This document shows positions 1 to 6,909 of a stretch of 10,780 bases of DNA, piece by piece. The stretch is from Nitrospirota bacterium (GTDB lineage: Bacteria > Nitrospirota > Nitrospiria > Nitrospirales > NS-4), in contig VBOK01000051.1 in the NCBI GenBank assembly GCA_005877565.1, positions 1-10,780 on the forward strand, read 5' to 3'. Position 1 is the first letter of the stretch; every line of letters begins with the position of its first letter. The notes below the pieces were generated by a model, which was given only the letters and a program-made list of their open reading frames with translations, was not told the origin of the DNA and did not search any database. A program made the translations under genes and the position numbers.

Positions 1-1237
1 CGACGTTGGGAACGCTCCCCATGGTTCTCGGATCAAAGGCGCCGTGCTTTTTACAGAATTCGACGACCTCGTGATAGACCGGGGCATAACTGCTGTCGGG
101 GATGACCGCCTTGGTATCGTGCAGCTTGCCGTCGGGACCCCACATTTTCCCGGAGTCGCGAATGACCGGCGGCATGGAGGCGTCGATAATCACGTCACTG
201 GGGACATGCAGGTTGGTGATCCCTTTATCGGAGTCCACCATCGCCAGCGGAGGCCGCTTCTTGTACACCGCCTGAATGTCGGCTTCGATGGAGGCCCGTT
301 GATCGTCCGGCAAGGTCTTGATCTTCGCGTAGAGGTCACCGAGACCGTTGTCGGGATCGACGCCCAGCTTTTGGAACACGGCGGCGTGTTTGTCGAACAC
401 GTCCTTGAAGAACACCGACACCGCATGACCGAAGATCTTGGGGTCCGAGACCTTCATCATGGTCGCTTTCAGATGGATCGAGAACAGCACGCCCTGCTTT
501 TGGGCGTCCTCGATCTGCGCCTCGAGGAACTCCCGTAAGGCGCGGCGGCTCATGAAGGTGGCGTCGATGACTTCGCCGGCCTGTAGAGAGAGTTTGGGCT
601 TGAGCACCGTGGTCTTGCCGTCCTGGCCGACGAACTCGATACGCGCGTCGGTCGCCTCGGCGACCGTCATCGACTTCTCATTGGATCGGAAATCTCCCCG
701 AGTCATATGGGCGACATGCGTCTTGGAGTCTGAAGTCCATGGTCCCATTTTGTGCGGATGTTGCTTGGCATGTTGTTTGACCGAGAGCGGCGCCCGGCGA
801 TCCGAGTTGCCTTCACGTAACACCGGGTTGACGGCGCTCCCTTTCACTTTGTCATACCGCGCCTTAATCTCCTTCTCTTTGTCGTCCTTCGGGTCCTCGG
901 GATAATCGGGAACCTTGTACCCCTGGCTCTGCAATTCCTTGATGGCCGCTTTGATTTGGGGAATCGAGGCGCTGATGTTGGGCAGCTTGATGATATTGGC
1001 TTCCGGCGCCTTGGCGAGCTCCCCCAATTCGGCCAGATCATCCGATTGTTTTTGGCTCTCCGTGAGATAGTCGGGAAACACAGCGAGAATTCGCCCTGCC
1101 AGAGAGATATCCCTCAATTCGACGGACACGCCGGCCGCCTTTGTGAAGGCCTTGACAATCGGGAGGAAAGAACAGGTGGCCAGTGCTGGCGCTTCATCAG
1201 TTTTGGTATAGATAATTTTGGATGCTTTTGTCGTCAT
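1..1237 (-). CDS. icd: Monomeric NADP-type isocitrate dehydrogenase, partial (C-terminus beyond the left edge)
   Basis: The enzyme interconverts isocitrate and 2-oxoglutarate plus CO2 using NADP(H). Beside ATP-citrate lyase it would run in the reductive, carboxylating direction. The visible 412 codons start at the ATG at 1237 (MTTKASKIIYTKTDEAPALA) and stay open to the left edge. They match the monomeric (about 740-residue, Azotobacter vinelandii-type) family, not the dimeric one, so about 55% of the gene is present. Visible active-site segments include NIIKLPNISAS at 81-91, GSAVNPVLREGNSDRR at 133-148 (Ser134, Arg141 and Arg147 align with A. vinelandii Ser132, Arg139 and Arg145), Lys257 in HLKATMMKVSDP, and Asp352 in IDASMP. 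The gene lies 23 bp after the acn stop, with GAGG about 9 nt before the ATG, so it is very probably the fourth gene of the aclBA-acn operon. The family is confident; the direction of catalysis is inferred. Confidence 0.95.
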   Translation of the reverse strand, partial: MTTKASKIIYTKTDEAPALATCSFLPIVKAFTKAAGVSVELRDISLAGRILAVFPDYLTESQKQSDDLAELGELAKAPEANIIKLPNISASIPQIKAAIKELQSQGYKVPDYPEDPKDDKEKEIKARYDKVKGSAVNPVLREGNSDRRAPLSVKQHAKQHPHKMGPWTSDSKTHVAHMTRGDFRSNEKSMTVAEATDARIEFVGQDGKTTVLKPKLSLQAGEVIDATFMSRRALREFLEAQIEDAQKQGVLFSIHLKATMMKVSDPKIFGHAVSVFFKDVFDKHAAVFQKLGVDPDNGLGDLYAKIKTLPDDQRASIEADIQAVYKKRPPLAMVDSDKGITNLHVPSDVIIDASMPPVIRDSGKMWGPDGKLHDTKAVIPDSSYAPVYHEVVEFCKKHGAFDPRTMGSVPNV

Positions 1238-1260
1238 GATTTTTCCTCGTTCAACTCTTC

Positions 1261-3507
1261 TTAGTTCAGCGCATTTAAGGCTGATCCCGCCTTGAACCAC
1301 GCAATCTGCTGCTCCGTCAGGCTGTGATTCGCCTGGATCGTGATGTCCTTGCCATCGGCCTTGTGAATGACGACCGTGACCGGCCTGCCAGGAGCCAGCC
1401 CCTGCAGCCCCGTCACGCTGATCCGGTCGGTCTCCTCGACCTGGTCGTAGTCCTTGGGATCGGCGAAGGTCAGGGCCAGAATGCCCTGCTTCTTCAGATT
1501 GGTCTCATGAATGCGGGCGAAGCTCTTCGTGATGATGACCTTCACCCCCAGGAACCGCGGGGACATGGCTGCATGCTCCCGGCTGCTCCCCTCGCCATAG
1601 TTCTCGTCCCCGACAACCACGGAGCCAATGCCCTTGGCCTTGTAGCGGCGCGCGATCTGCGCGATGGTCAGGCCGAACTCGCCGGTGAGCACGTCCTTCC
1701 CCTTGCCGATCTCCTGGTAGAAGGCGTTGGTGGCGCCCAGGAACATGTTGTCGCTGATCCTGTCCAGATGACCGCGGTACTTGAGCCACTGGCCGGCCGG
1801 CGAGATGTGGTCGGTCGTGGTCTTGCCCTTGGTCTTGATCAGCAGCGGGAGCTTGATGAAGTCCTTGCCGTCCCAGCGCGGGAAGGGTTGCAGCAGTTGA
1901 AGCCGCTCACTGCCCGGCGGGATCTCCACCTGCAACGACTCACCGTCCTCGGCCGGCGGGACGTAGCCCTCTTCACCCCTGGCAAAGCCCTTGGCCGGCA
2001 GCTCCTCACCCTGCGGCGGCTCGAACTTCAATTCCTTGCCGGCCGCCGTCTTCAAGGCGCCATGCACCGGGTCGAAGGTGAGGTCGCCCGCGAACGCCAC
2101 CGCCGTCACGATCTCGGGACTCGTCAGGAACGACATGGTCTCGTTCAGGCCGTCGTTGCGGCCCGGGAAGTTCCGGTTGTAAGAGCTGATGATCGAATCC
2201 ACGCGCCCCTTGACCGCATCGGCGCGCTTCCACTGGCCGATACACGGCCCGCAGGCGTTGGCGAGCACGGTCCCGCCCATCTCCTCAAAGGTCTGCAGGA
2301 ACCCGTCGCGCTTCATCGTATGGTAGATCCGCTCCGAGCCCGGCGTGACGAGGAAGGCGGTCTTGGCCTTGAGCCCGGCTTTGAGGCCCTGCCGGGCGAT
2401 GTGCGCTGCGCGGCTGATGTCCTCATAGGACGAGTTCGTGCAGCTCCCGATCAACGCCGCCTTGAGCTGCACCGGATAGCCCTTCTCCTTGGCCTCCGCC
2501 GCCATCTTCGAGATCGGGCGCGCGAGGTCCGGCGTGTGTGGCCCGACCACGTGGGGCTCCAGTTTCGAGAGGTCGATCTCGACGATCTGGTCGAAATACT
2601 TCTCCGGCGACTTCTCGACCTCGTGGTCGGCCACCAGCATCTCGCGGTTCGCTTCGGCCAGCTTGGCGATCTCGTCCCGATCGGTGATCCGGAGATATGC
2701 CGCCATCTTGTCATCGAACGGGAAGACGGACGTGGTGGCCCCCAGCTCGGCCCCCATGTTCGTGATCGTCCCCTTCCCGGTGCAGCTGATGGTCGCAGCG
2801 CCGGGGCCGAAATATTCTAAGATTTTGTTGGTCCCGCCCTTCACCGTGAGCAAGCCGCAGACGTAGAGGATCACGTCCTTGGGCGACGCCCAGCCTTGCA
2901 GCTTGCCGGTCAGCCGGATGCCGATCAGCTTGGGATGGAGCACCTCCCAGGCCAGTCCGGCCATGACTTCGCCGGCATCCGCCCCGCCCACACCGATCGC
3001 CAGCATGCCGAGGCCGCCGCCGTTGGGCGTGTGCGAGTCGGTCCCGATGATCAGCCCGCCGGGGAACGCGTAATTCTCCAGCACGACCTGATGGATGATC
3101 CCGGCACCCGGCTTCCAGAAGCCGATCCCGTACTTCCTCGCAGCCGACGCCAGGAAGTTGTAGACCTCCTTGTTCTCGTCGATGGCGCGCAGCAGGTCCT
3201 TCTGAGAGCCGCTCTCGGCCCGGATCAGGTGGTCGCAGTGGATCGTGCTCGGTACCGCCACCTTCTTCTTGCCGGCCTGCATGAACTGAAGCATGGCCAT
3301 CTGGGCGGTCGCATCTTGCATGGCCACCCGGTCTGGTCGCAGCGCCAGCATCGCCTTGCCCCGCTCCCAGACCTGTGTTTCCCAATTGTCCACGTGGGAG
3401 ACCAGGATCTTTTCGGTCAGGGTGAGGCCGCGCCCGAACTTCTTCCGGGCCCTGGTCACGGCGTCGGGCATCTTCCCGTAGAGCTTCTTGACGAGTTCGA
3501 CTGACAT
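1261..3507 (-). CDS. acn: Aconitate hydratase, mitochondrial-type aconitase
   Basis: This 748-residue [4Fe-4S] hydro-lyase interconverts citrate and isocitrate through cis-aconitate in the cytoplasm. The sequence closely resembles eukaryotic mitochondrial ACO2, for example LRPDRVAMQDATAQMAMLQF near residues 56-75 and the VAVPSTIHCDHLI and LIIGTDSHTPNGGGLG blocks, and it is much shorter than the roughly 890-residue AcnA/IRP type. Cluster ligands are Cys356 (GSCTNSSYED) and Cys419/Cys422 (ANACGPCIGQW). Their 63- and 3-residue spacing equals that of ACO2 Cys385/448/451. The C-terminal swivel domain carries the active-site block GEGSSREHAA at about 638-647. The start has GGAG 8 nt upstream. The gene sits between aclA (107-bp gap) and icd (23-bp gap). 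In the rTCA direction it would make citrate for AclAB. No truncation or frameshift is visible. Confidence 0.97.
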   Translation of the reverse strand: MSVELVKKLYGKMPDAVTRARKKFGRGLTLTEKILVSHVDNWETQVWERGKAMLALRPDRVAMQDATAQMAMLQFMQAGKKKVAVPSTIHCDHLIRAESGSQKDLLRAIDENKEVYNFLASAARKYGIGFWKPGAGIIHQVVLENYAFPGGLIIGTDSHTPNGGGLGMLAIGVGGADAGEVMAGLAWEVLHPKLIGIRLTGKLQGWASPKDVILYVCGLLTVKGGTNKILEYFGPGAATISCTGKGTITNMGAELGATTSVFPFDDKMAAYLRITDRDEIAKLAEANREMLVADHEVEKSPEKYFDQIVEIDLSKLEPHVVGPHTPDLARPISKMAAEAKEKGYPVQLKAALIGSCTNSSYEDISRAAHIARQGLKAGLKAKTAFLVTPGSERIYHTMKRDGFLQTFEEMGGTVLANACGPCIGQWKRADAVKGRVDSIISSYNRNFPGRNDGLNETMSFLTSPEIVTAVAFAGDLTFDPVHGALKTAAGKELKFEPPQGEELPAKGFARGEEGYVPPAEDGESLQVEIPPGSERLQLLQPFPRWDGKDFIKLPLLIKTKGKTTTDHISPAGQWLKYRGHLDRISDNMFLGATNAFYQEIGKGKDVLTGEFGLTIAQIARRYKAKGIGSVVVGDENYGEGSSREHAAMSPRFLGVKVIITKSFARIHETNLKKQGILALTFADPKDYDQVEETDRISVTGLQGLAPGRPVTVVIHKADGKDITIQANHSLTEQQIAWFKAGSALNALN

Positions 3508-3517
3508 ATCTCTCTCT

Positions 3518-3549
3518 CCGTTAATCGTTAAACGTTATTCATTAAACGT
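3518..3549. repeat. Tandem 14-bp AT-rich repeat in the aclA-acn gap
   Basis: Read on the minus strand, the stretch is ACGTTTAATGAATA, then ACGTTTAACGATTA, then ACGG: two 14-bp units differing at two positions plus the start of a third. The second unit with its flank is nearly self-complementary (CGTTTAACGATTAACG). A related degenerate copy (minus strand ACGTGAATCGTTATTCG) lies at about 3590-3606 at the other end of the same gap. The AT-rich content stands out against the GC-rich genes on both sides. The array ends just before the acn ribosome site. It may be a dispersed intergenic repeat or a protein-binding site; the sequence alone does not decide. Confidence 0.7.
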
Positions 3550-3571
3550 GTCTCGCTCAACCGAATATCAA
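3541..3571 (-). promoter_or_regulatory. Possible weak internal promoter for acn-icd
   Basis: On the minus strand TTGATA (3566-3571) and TTTAAT (3541-3546) each match the sigma70 consensus at five of six bases, but the spacer is 19 bp, which is longer than optimal. The -10-like box lies within the first 14-bp repeat unit. It could allow aconitase and isocitrate dehydrogenase to be expressed without aclBA. In such an AT-rich gap chance matches are common, so this is only a candidate. Confidence 0.3.
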
Positions 3572-3614
3572 CTCTTTCTCTGGCTCCCCCGAATAACGAT
3601 TCACGTATAACATC

Positions 3615-5441
3615 TTACTTCAGCGGCGGCACTTCCCGCCGTTTGGGTGCCGCGTAGTTGACAAGGTAGTCGAAGAGCCGGATGAGACGGCTCTCCTGGC
3701 GTTTCTGATCCACCCAGTGCCCGATCAAGCCGATCGTGCGGGCGAGGATGAAGAAGCCGTTCAAGCTGTCCACCGGGAATCCGAGGTCCACCAGCACCGC
3801 CGCCATCGTCCCGTCCACGTTCAGGATCAGGTTGTCCTTCTTCGCCGAGGTGACCTTCTCCACCTCGAGGGCGAAGTCCAGGTGGGGGGTCGGAATGCCG
3901 AGGCTCTTCACGTAGGAGACCAACTCCTTCACACGCTTGTCCGGGTTCCGGACGCTCTTGACTCGGTGCCCGATGCCGGGGACCGGACCCACAGCCTTCT
4001 TCATGTAGGTGAGGAACTCGTCCACTGACATCTTATTGTCCACGGCGTGCTTGAACCAGCGGCCGGCGTCCGTGACGGCGCCGCCGAAGCGCGGACCGAT
4101 CATGATCAGACCGGCGGCGACGGCTTGGGACAGCCCGATGCCGGCGCACGCCGCGATGATCGTCGCGAGCGCGCCGCTGACGCATGGGCCATGGTCGGCC
4201 GAGAGCATGATGATGCGCTTGATGATCTCCGCCTCTTGCTTCGACAGCAACCGCTTGTCCCAGAGCAGACCGACGATGTGCGGAATGTCGTAGCCCTTGT
4301 TGATCAGTTCGGAGGCGGGATACCCGTCGTAGCACGGCTCGTCGCCCCGGTCGTCGCTGATCGTGGTCTTGATCAGCGGGGTGACCATCACCTCACCAGC
4401 CTTCATGCCTTCTTCCACGGTTTTGGGGAGCTTGGGGAGGTCCTCCTGGCTCAGATCCGGAATCGGCCGCACCTGGCCCGACTTGACTAGTTCCTCATAG
4501 ACGGCTTTGATGGCCGGTCCCAGCGCGCCGAACGTGTCCGGGACGATAGCGCCGGCTTTCTTGAAGGCTTCGGCCTTGGCGCGGGCCGAGCCTTCGCCCT
4601 TCAGGCCTTCCTTGGCGCCAGCGTGCCCGAACTTCATCCCCTTCGGCAGGCTCTCCTGGCAGAACCCGGAGACGACCGCCAGCAGCTTGATCCGGCGCTT
4701 CTTCAAGCCGTACCACTCGGCAGCACGCTCTTCCAGTTCCCCGCCCATCTCCCCGACGATCACGACCGCCTTGGTCTGGGGATCCTGCTCGAACTTCTCC
4801 AGATAGGTCACGTAGTCGGTGCCGGGATACGCGTCGCCACCGATCCCGATGGCCGTCGTGATACCGTCGGCGAACTGCGAGCAGATCCAGATGATCTCGT
4901 TCGAGAGGCCGCCGGACTTCGTGATGACCCCGAAGGACCCTTCCCGGTAGAGCTTGCAAGCCACCAGATTGTCGAACGCGCCACCGATCACGCCCAGCCG
5001 GCACTCGCCAGCCGACACGATACCGATCGCCGAGGGGCCGTTGAAGGTCTTCCCGAGCTTGCGGGCATACCGCGCCAGCAGCTTCGCGTCCCGTTCCGGC
5101 ACACCCTCCGTGATCATCGAGACGAGCTGGATCTTCGGATCGTTGAGCGCCTCCATGCCGGCCGCGCAGGCCCGGTCCGCACCGATGTACACGAGGCTCG
5201 TGTTGATCTGCGAATGGTTGGCCGTGGCTTCCGCCACCGTCTTGTAGACCGGGACGGTCAGAAGGCCGCTGCCGTAGGGAACTTCGTTCGTCTTGCCCGC
5301 ATCGGGTGGGTACACGAAGGCGTCCACGTTCAGCGGACGCCGGATCATGTAGCAGAACTCCGCCATGCGGCGCGCGGCGTTCAGCCCGGCGGCACCCCCC
5401 TGGATGACGACCCGAGTGTCCTTAGTTGCCAGAATGCTCAT
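3615..5441 (-). CDS. aclA: ATP-citrate lyase large subunit (phosphohistidine/CoA-binding and citrate-synthase-like domains)
   Basis: This 608-residue subunit, with AclB, cleaves citrate plus CoA and ATP into acetyl-CoA and oxaloacetate, the diagnostic step of the rTCA cycle. Its length equals that of green sulfur bacterial AclA. The N-terminal half is succinyl-CoA-synthetase-alpha-like: a CoA-binding Rossmann region (GGAAGLNAAR near 15-24), TEGVPERD at 111-118, and the phosphorylated His273 in FGHAGA (human ACLY His760). The C-terminal half is citrate-synthase-like: His417 in SADHGPCVSGA, His492 in GIGHRVKS followed by NPDKRV, and Asp543 in NVDGTMA, corresponding to the catalytic histidines and aspartate of the citryl-CoA lyase module. 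The start is preceded by AGGGGAG about 8 nt upstream and lies 32 bp after the aclB stop, so co-transcription and a fixed subunit ratio are likely. No defects are seen. Confidence 0.97.
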   Translation of the reverse strand: MSILATKDTRVVIQGGAAGLNAARRMAEFCYMIRRPLNVDAFVYPPDAGKTNEVPYGSGLLTVPVYKTVAEATANHSQINTSLVYIGADRACAAGMEALNDPKIQLVSMITEGVPERDAKLLARYARKLGKTFNGPSAIGIVSAGECRLGVIGGAFDNLVACKLYREGSFGVITKSGGLSNEIIWICSQFADGITTAIGIGGDAYPGTDYVTYLEKFEQDPQTKAVVIVGEMGGELEERAAEWYGLKKRRIKLLAVVSGFCQESLPKGMKFGHAGAKEGLKGEGSARAKAEAFKKAGAIVPDTFGALGPAIKAVYEELVKSGQVRPIPDLSQEDLPKLPKTVEEGMKAGEVMVTPLIKTTISDDRGDEPCYDGYPASELINKGYDIPHIVGLLWDKRLLSKQEAEIIKRIIMLSADHGPCVSGALATIIAACAGIGLSQAVAAGLIMIGPRFGGAVTDAGRWFKHAVDNKMSVDEFLTYMKKAVGPVPGIGHRVKSVRNPDKRVKELVSYVKSLGIPTPHLDFALEVEKVTSAKKDNLILNVDGTMAAVLVDLGFPVDSLNGFFILARTIGLIGHWVDQKRQESRLIRLFDYLVNYAAPKRREVPPLK

Positions 5442-5473
5442 CGGGATCTCCCCTGTAGCCTGTCCTGCTCGAG

Positions 5474-6679
5474 TTAATTCTTCTGCTGCTGCAGCGCCAT
5501 GTCGACGATGTCGGTGAGCGGGGTATGGCGGTCGAAAACATGGATGTCGAACCCTTCATCGCGGAGCGCTCGCATCGCTTCGAGCCCTTCCTTCTCGCGT
5601 GGCCCGCCGCGGCGCACCCAGATCTTCACACCGTTGAGCCGGCCCTCAGCTTTGGCCTTGCGGAACCCGGCGATGATGCCACCGAACGTCTTCTTCACGT
5701 CGGTGAAGTTGGCGATGGCGCCGCCTACGATGACGTTCCTGATCCCCGGCAGCGAGCAGACCTTCTCAGTCAGGACCTCCACAGCCCAGTCAGGCGGGTC
5801 GCCGGAGTATTCCGCGTAGTTGGCCAGCTTGCCGCCGCGGGCCACCACCGCGTCCGAATAATAGACGCTCGCACCACCGCCGGCCGGCAGCATCGCCGTA
5901 TCCCCGCCCGGGATTTCGATGAACTTCACCGAGCCCTTGATCTTGGAATCGACCGCCATTACATCCAGCTCATGCCTCGTGTAGGCCCGGCCGAACTCCG
6001 CCGCGAACGGGAAGTTCCAATCGTGATGGCGGAATCTGGCATCGGCATCCAGCAGCGTTACCGCGTCCAACGCGACCAGTTCACCGTCGCTCTCCCGAAC
6101 GACAACAGGGTTCACTTCGAGATACTGGGCATCCTCATTATCGAAGCAGGCGAACAGCTTGCCAGCAAAGTCCGCGACTTTCTTGGCCAAGTCTTTGGAG
6201 AAGCCGGCCTCCTTCGCCAGTTTTTCCAGCGCGTCGTGCGGCGGCGTATCCCCGACCACAACAGCCAGCTTCTTGACCCGATCCCAGTTCGATTCGACCT
6301 CAATGCCGCCGCAGTTGGCGAGCAGAACCTCGGCCCCTTCGCGGGTGGACTTGACCGCCGCATAGTACTCTTCCTTGTGCGGCACCATCTCTGAGACGAT
6401 CACCTGGGAGACCGTTATGCTTCCGACCTGCCGGCCCAGCATCTCTTTCGCGGCGGCCTGCGCGCCTCTCAGGTCCAACCCTACCTTCACGAGGCCGAGC
6501 TTGAACCGCGAGCCCAGCGCTTCATGGGCTTTGACGACCAGCTTGCTCTTCTTGAGCCAGTCGTTGGCATCGCCGAGCGTGGCCAGTTCCTCCGCCGACG
6601 TGACGACGACGTAGTGCGGGACCGCGATGCCCCACTTTTTCATCAGCCCCATCCCGGGGCCTTCCAATACCTTCGCCAT
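5474..6679 (-). CDS. aclB: ATP-citrate lyase small subunit (ATP-grasp and citrate-binding domains)
   Basis: This 401-residue subunit corresponds to the N-terminal part of animal ACLY and to bacterial AclB (about 398 residues). The ATP-grasp fold spans roughly residues 1-220. It opens with MAKVLEGPGMGLMKKWGI, has the nucleotide-contacting stretch LVVKAHEALGSRFKLGLVKVG at about 47-67 and the metal-binding EVNPVVV at 188-194 (compare EINP in succinyl-CoA synthetase beta), with Asp205 further on. The citrate-binding domain has AGGGASVYYSDAV at 266-278, ANYAEYSG at 286-293 and WVRRGGPREKEGLEAMR at 354-370. It is the first gene of the leftward operon and has GAGG 7 nt before the ATG. A strong promoter candidate and a leader of about 175 nt lie upstream. 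Pairing with aclA is obligatory for activity in known two-subunit enzymes. Confidence 0.97.
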   Translation of the reverse strand: MAKVLEGPGMGLMKKWGIAVPHYVVVTSAEELATLGDANDWLKKSKLVVKAHEALGSRFKLGLVKVGLDLRGAQAAAKEMLGRQVGSITVSQVIVSEMVPHKEEYYAAVKSTREGAEVLLANCGGIEVESNWDRVKKLAVVVGDTPPHDALEKLAKEAGFSKDLAKKVADFAGKLFACFDNEDAQYLEVNPVVVRESDGELVALDAVTLLDADARFRHHDWNFPFAAEFGRAYTRHELDVMAVDSKIKGSVKFIEIPGGDTAMLPAGGGASVYYSDAVVARGGKLANYAEYSGDPPDWAVEVLTEKVCSLPGIRNVIVGGAIANFTDVKKTFGGIIAGFRKAKAEGRLNGVKIWVRRGGPREKEGLEAMRALRDEGFDIHVFDRHTPLTDIVDMALQQQKN

Positions 6680-6686
6680 GGGGAGT

Positions 6687-6690
6687 CCTC
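6687..6690 (-). promoter_or_regulatory. Ribosome binding site of aclB
   Basis: Minus-strand GAGG, within GAAGAGGAC, sits 7 nt upstream of the aclB ATG at 6679. It follows directly on the 3' arm of the 7-bp hairpin at 6694-6728, so folding of that hairpin or ribosome occupancy upstream could affect its accessibility. Confidence 0.65.
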
Positions 6691-6693
6691 TTC

Positions 6694-6728
6694 GGTTGAA
6701 CGTGCGAGCGGTTGGGGGTCCTTCAACC
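6694..6728 (-). promoter_or_regulatory. Hairpin in the aclB leader next to the ribosome site
   Basis: Minus-strand GGTTGAA (6728-6722) can pair perfectly with TTCAACC (6700-6694) across a 21-nt loop containing CCCCC. The 3' arm ends 14 nt before the aclB start, just upstream of GAAGAGG. No U-run follows, so it is not a terminator. The stem is short, and a role in translational control is only inferred. Confidence 0.35.
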
Positions 6729-6778
6729 TCTGGAAGCAGTGGATTCTAGAGAGATTCTTGCGCTATGACAATCAACCA

Positions 6779-6807
6779 AAAGGCCCATTTTTTTAGGACA
6801 AAGGCCC
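6779..6807. repeat. Direct repeat AAAGGCCC spaced 21 bp in the acl leader
   Basis: AAAGGCCC occurs at 6779-6786 and again at 6800-6807, start to start 21 bp, or about two helical turns. It lies about 50-75 bp downstream of the predicted start of acl transcription. A pair of half-sites on one DNA face could be a regulator site. Alternatively the two GGCC cores could pair in RNA as a short, weak stem. Chance is not excluded for 8-mers. Confidence 0.3.
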
Positions 6808-6862
6808 TATCTGGGGACGGTCTTCGCAGGTTGGTCCGGAACCCACCCCAAGGTAAGCGACC

Positions 6863-6892
6863 ACTATAAGGAATGCCCGAAGACGGTGTCAA
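6863..6892 (-). promoter_or_regulatory. Sigma70-type promoter for the aclBA-acn-icd operon
   Basis: On the minus strand a perfect -35 TTGACA (6887-6892) is followed after 18 bp by -10 TATAGT (6863-6868, five of six consensus bases). Transcription would begin near 6856, giving a leader of about 175 nt before aclB. The -35 box starts 17 bp after the mutM stop, and no terminator is visible between them, so read-through from mutM may add to expression. This is the best promoter match I found in the window. Confidence 0.75.
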
Positions 6893-6909
6893 GAGATTGA
6901 AAAGGCGGG

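Noticed and set aside
1324..2820. 498-codon open frame on the plus strand antisense to acn
   Set aside because: It lies wholly opposite the well-supported aconitase, has low-complexity Arg/Leu/Asp-rich composition, and reflects the lack of stops opposite GC-rich codons.
3518..3611. Short repeats as a CRISPR array
   Set aside because: The units are 14 bp and directly tandem, with no spacers and no cas genes nearby.
4623..5477. 284-codon plus-strand frame opposite aclA
   Set aside because: It is a shadow of aclA in GC-rich sequence, with no recognisable domain or ribosome site.
5525..6394. 289-codon plus-strand frame opposite aclB
   Set aside because: It is a shadow of aclB; the composition is not protein-like and no family is recognisable.
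6765..6869. 34-codon plus-strand frame (ATG at 6765) antisense to the acl leader
   Set aside because: It has only a weak ribosome site and no promoter, and lies in a region better explained as leader and promoter on the other strand.
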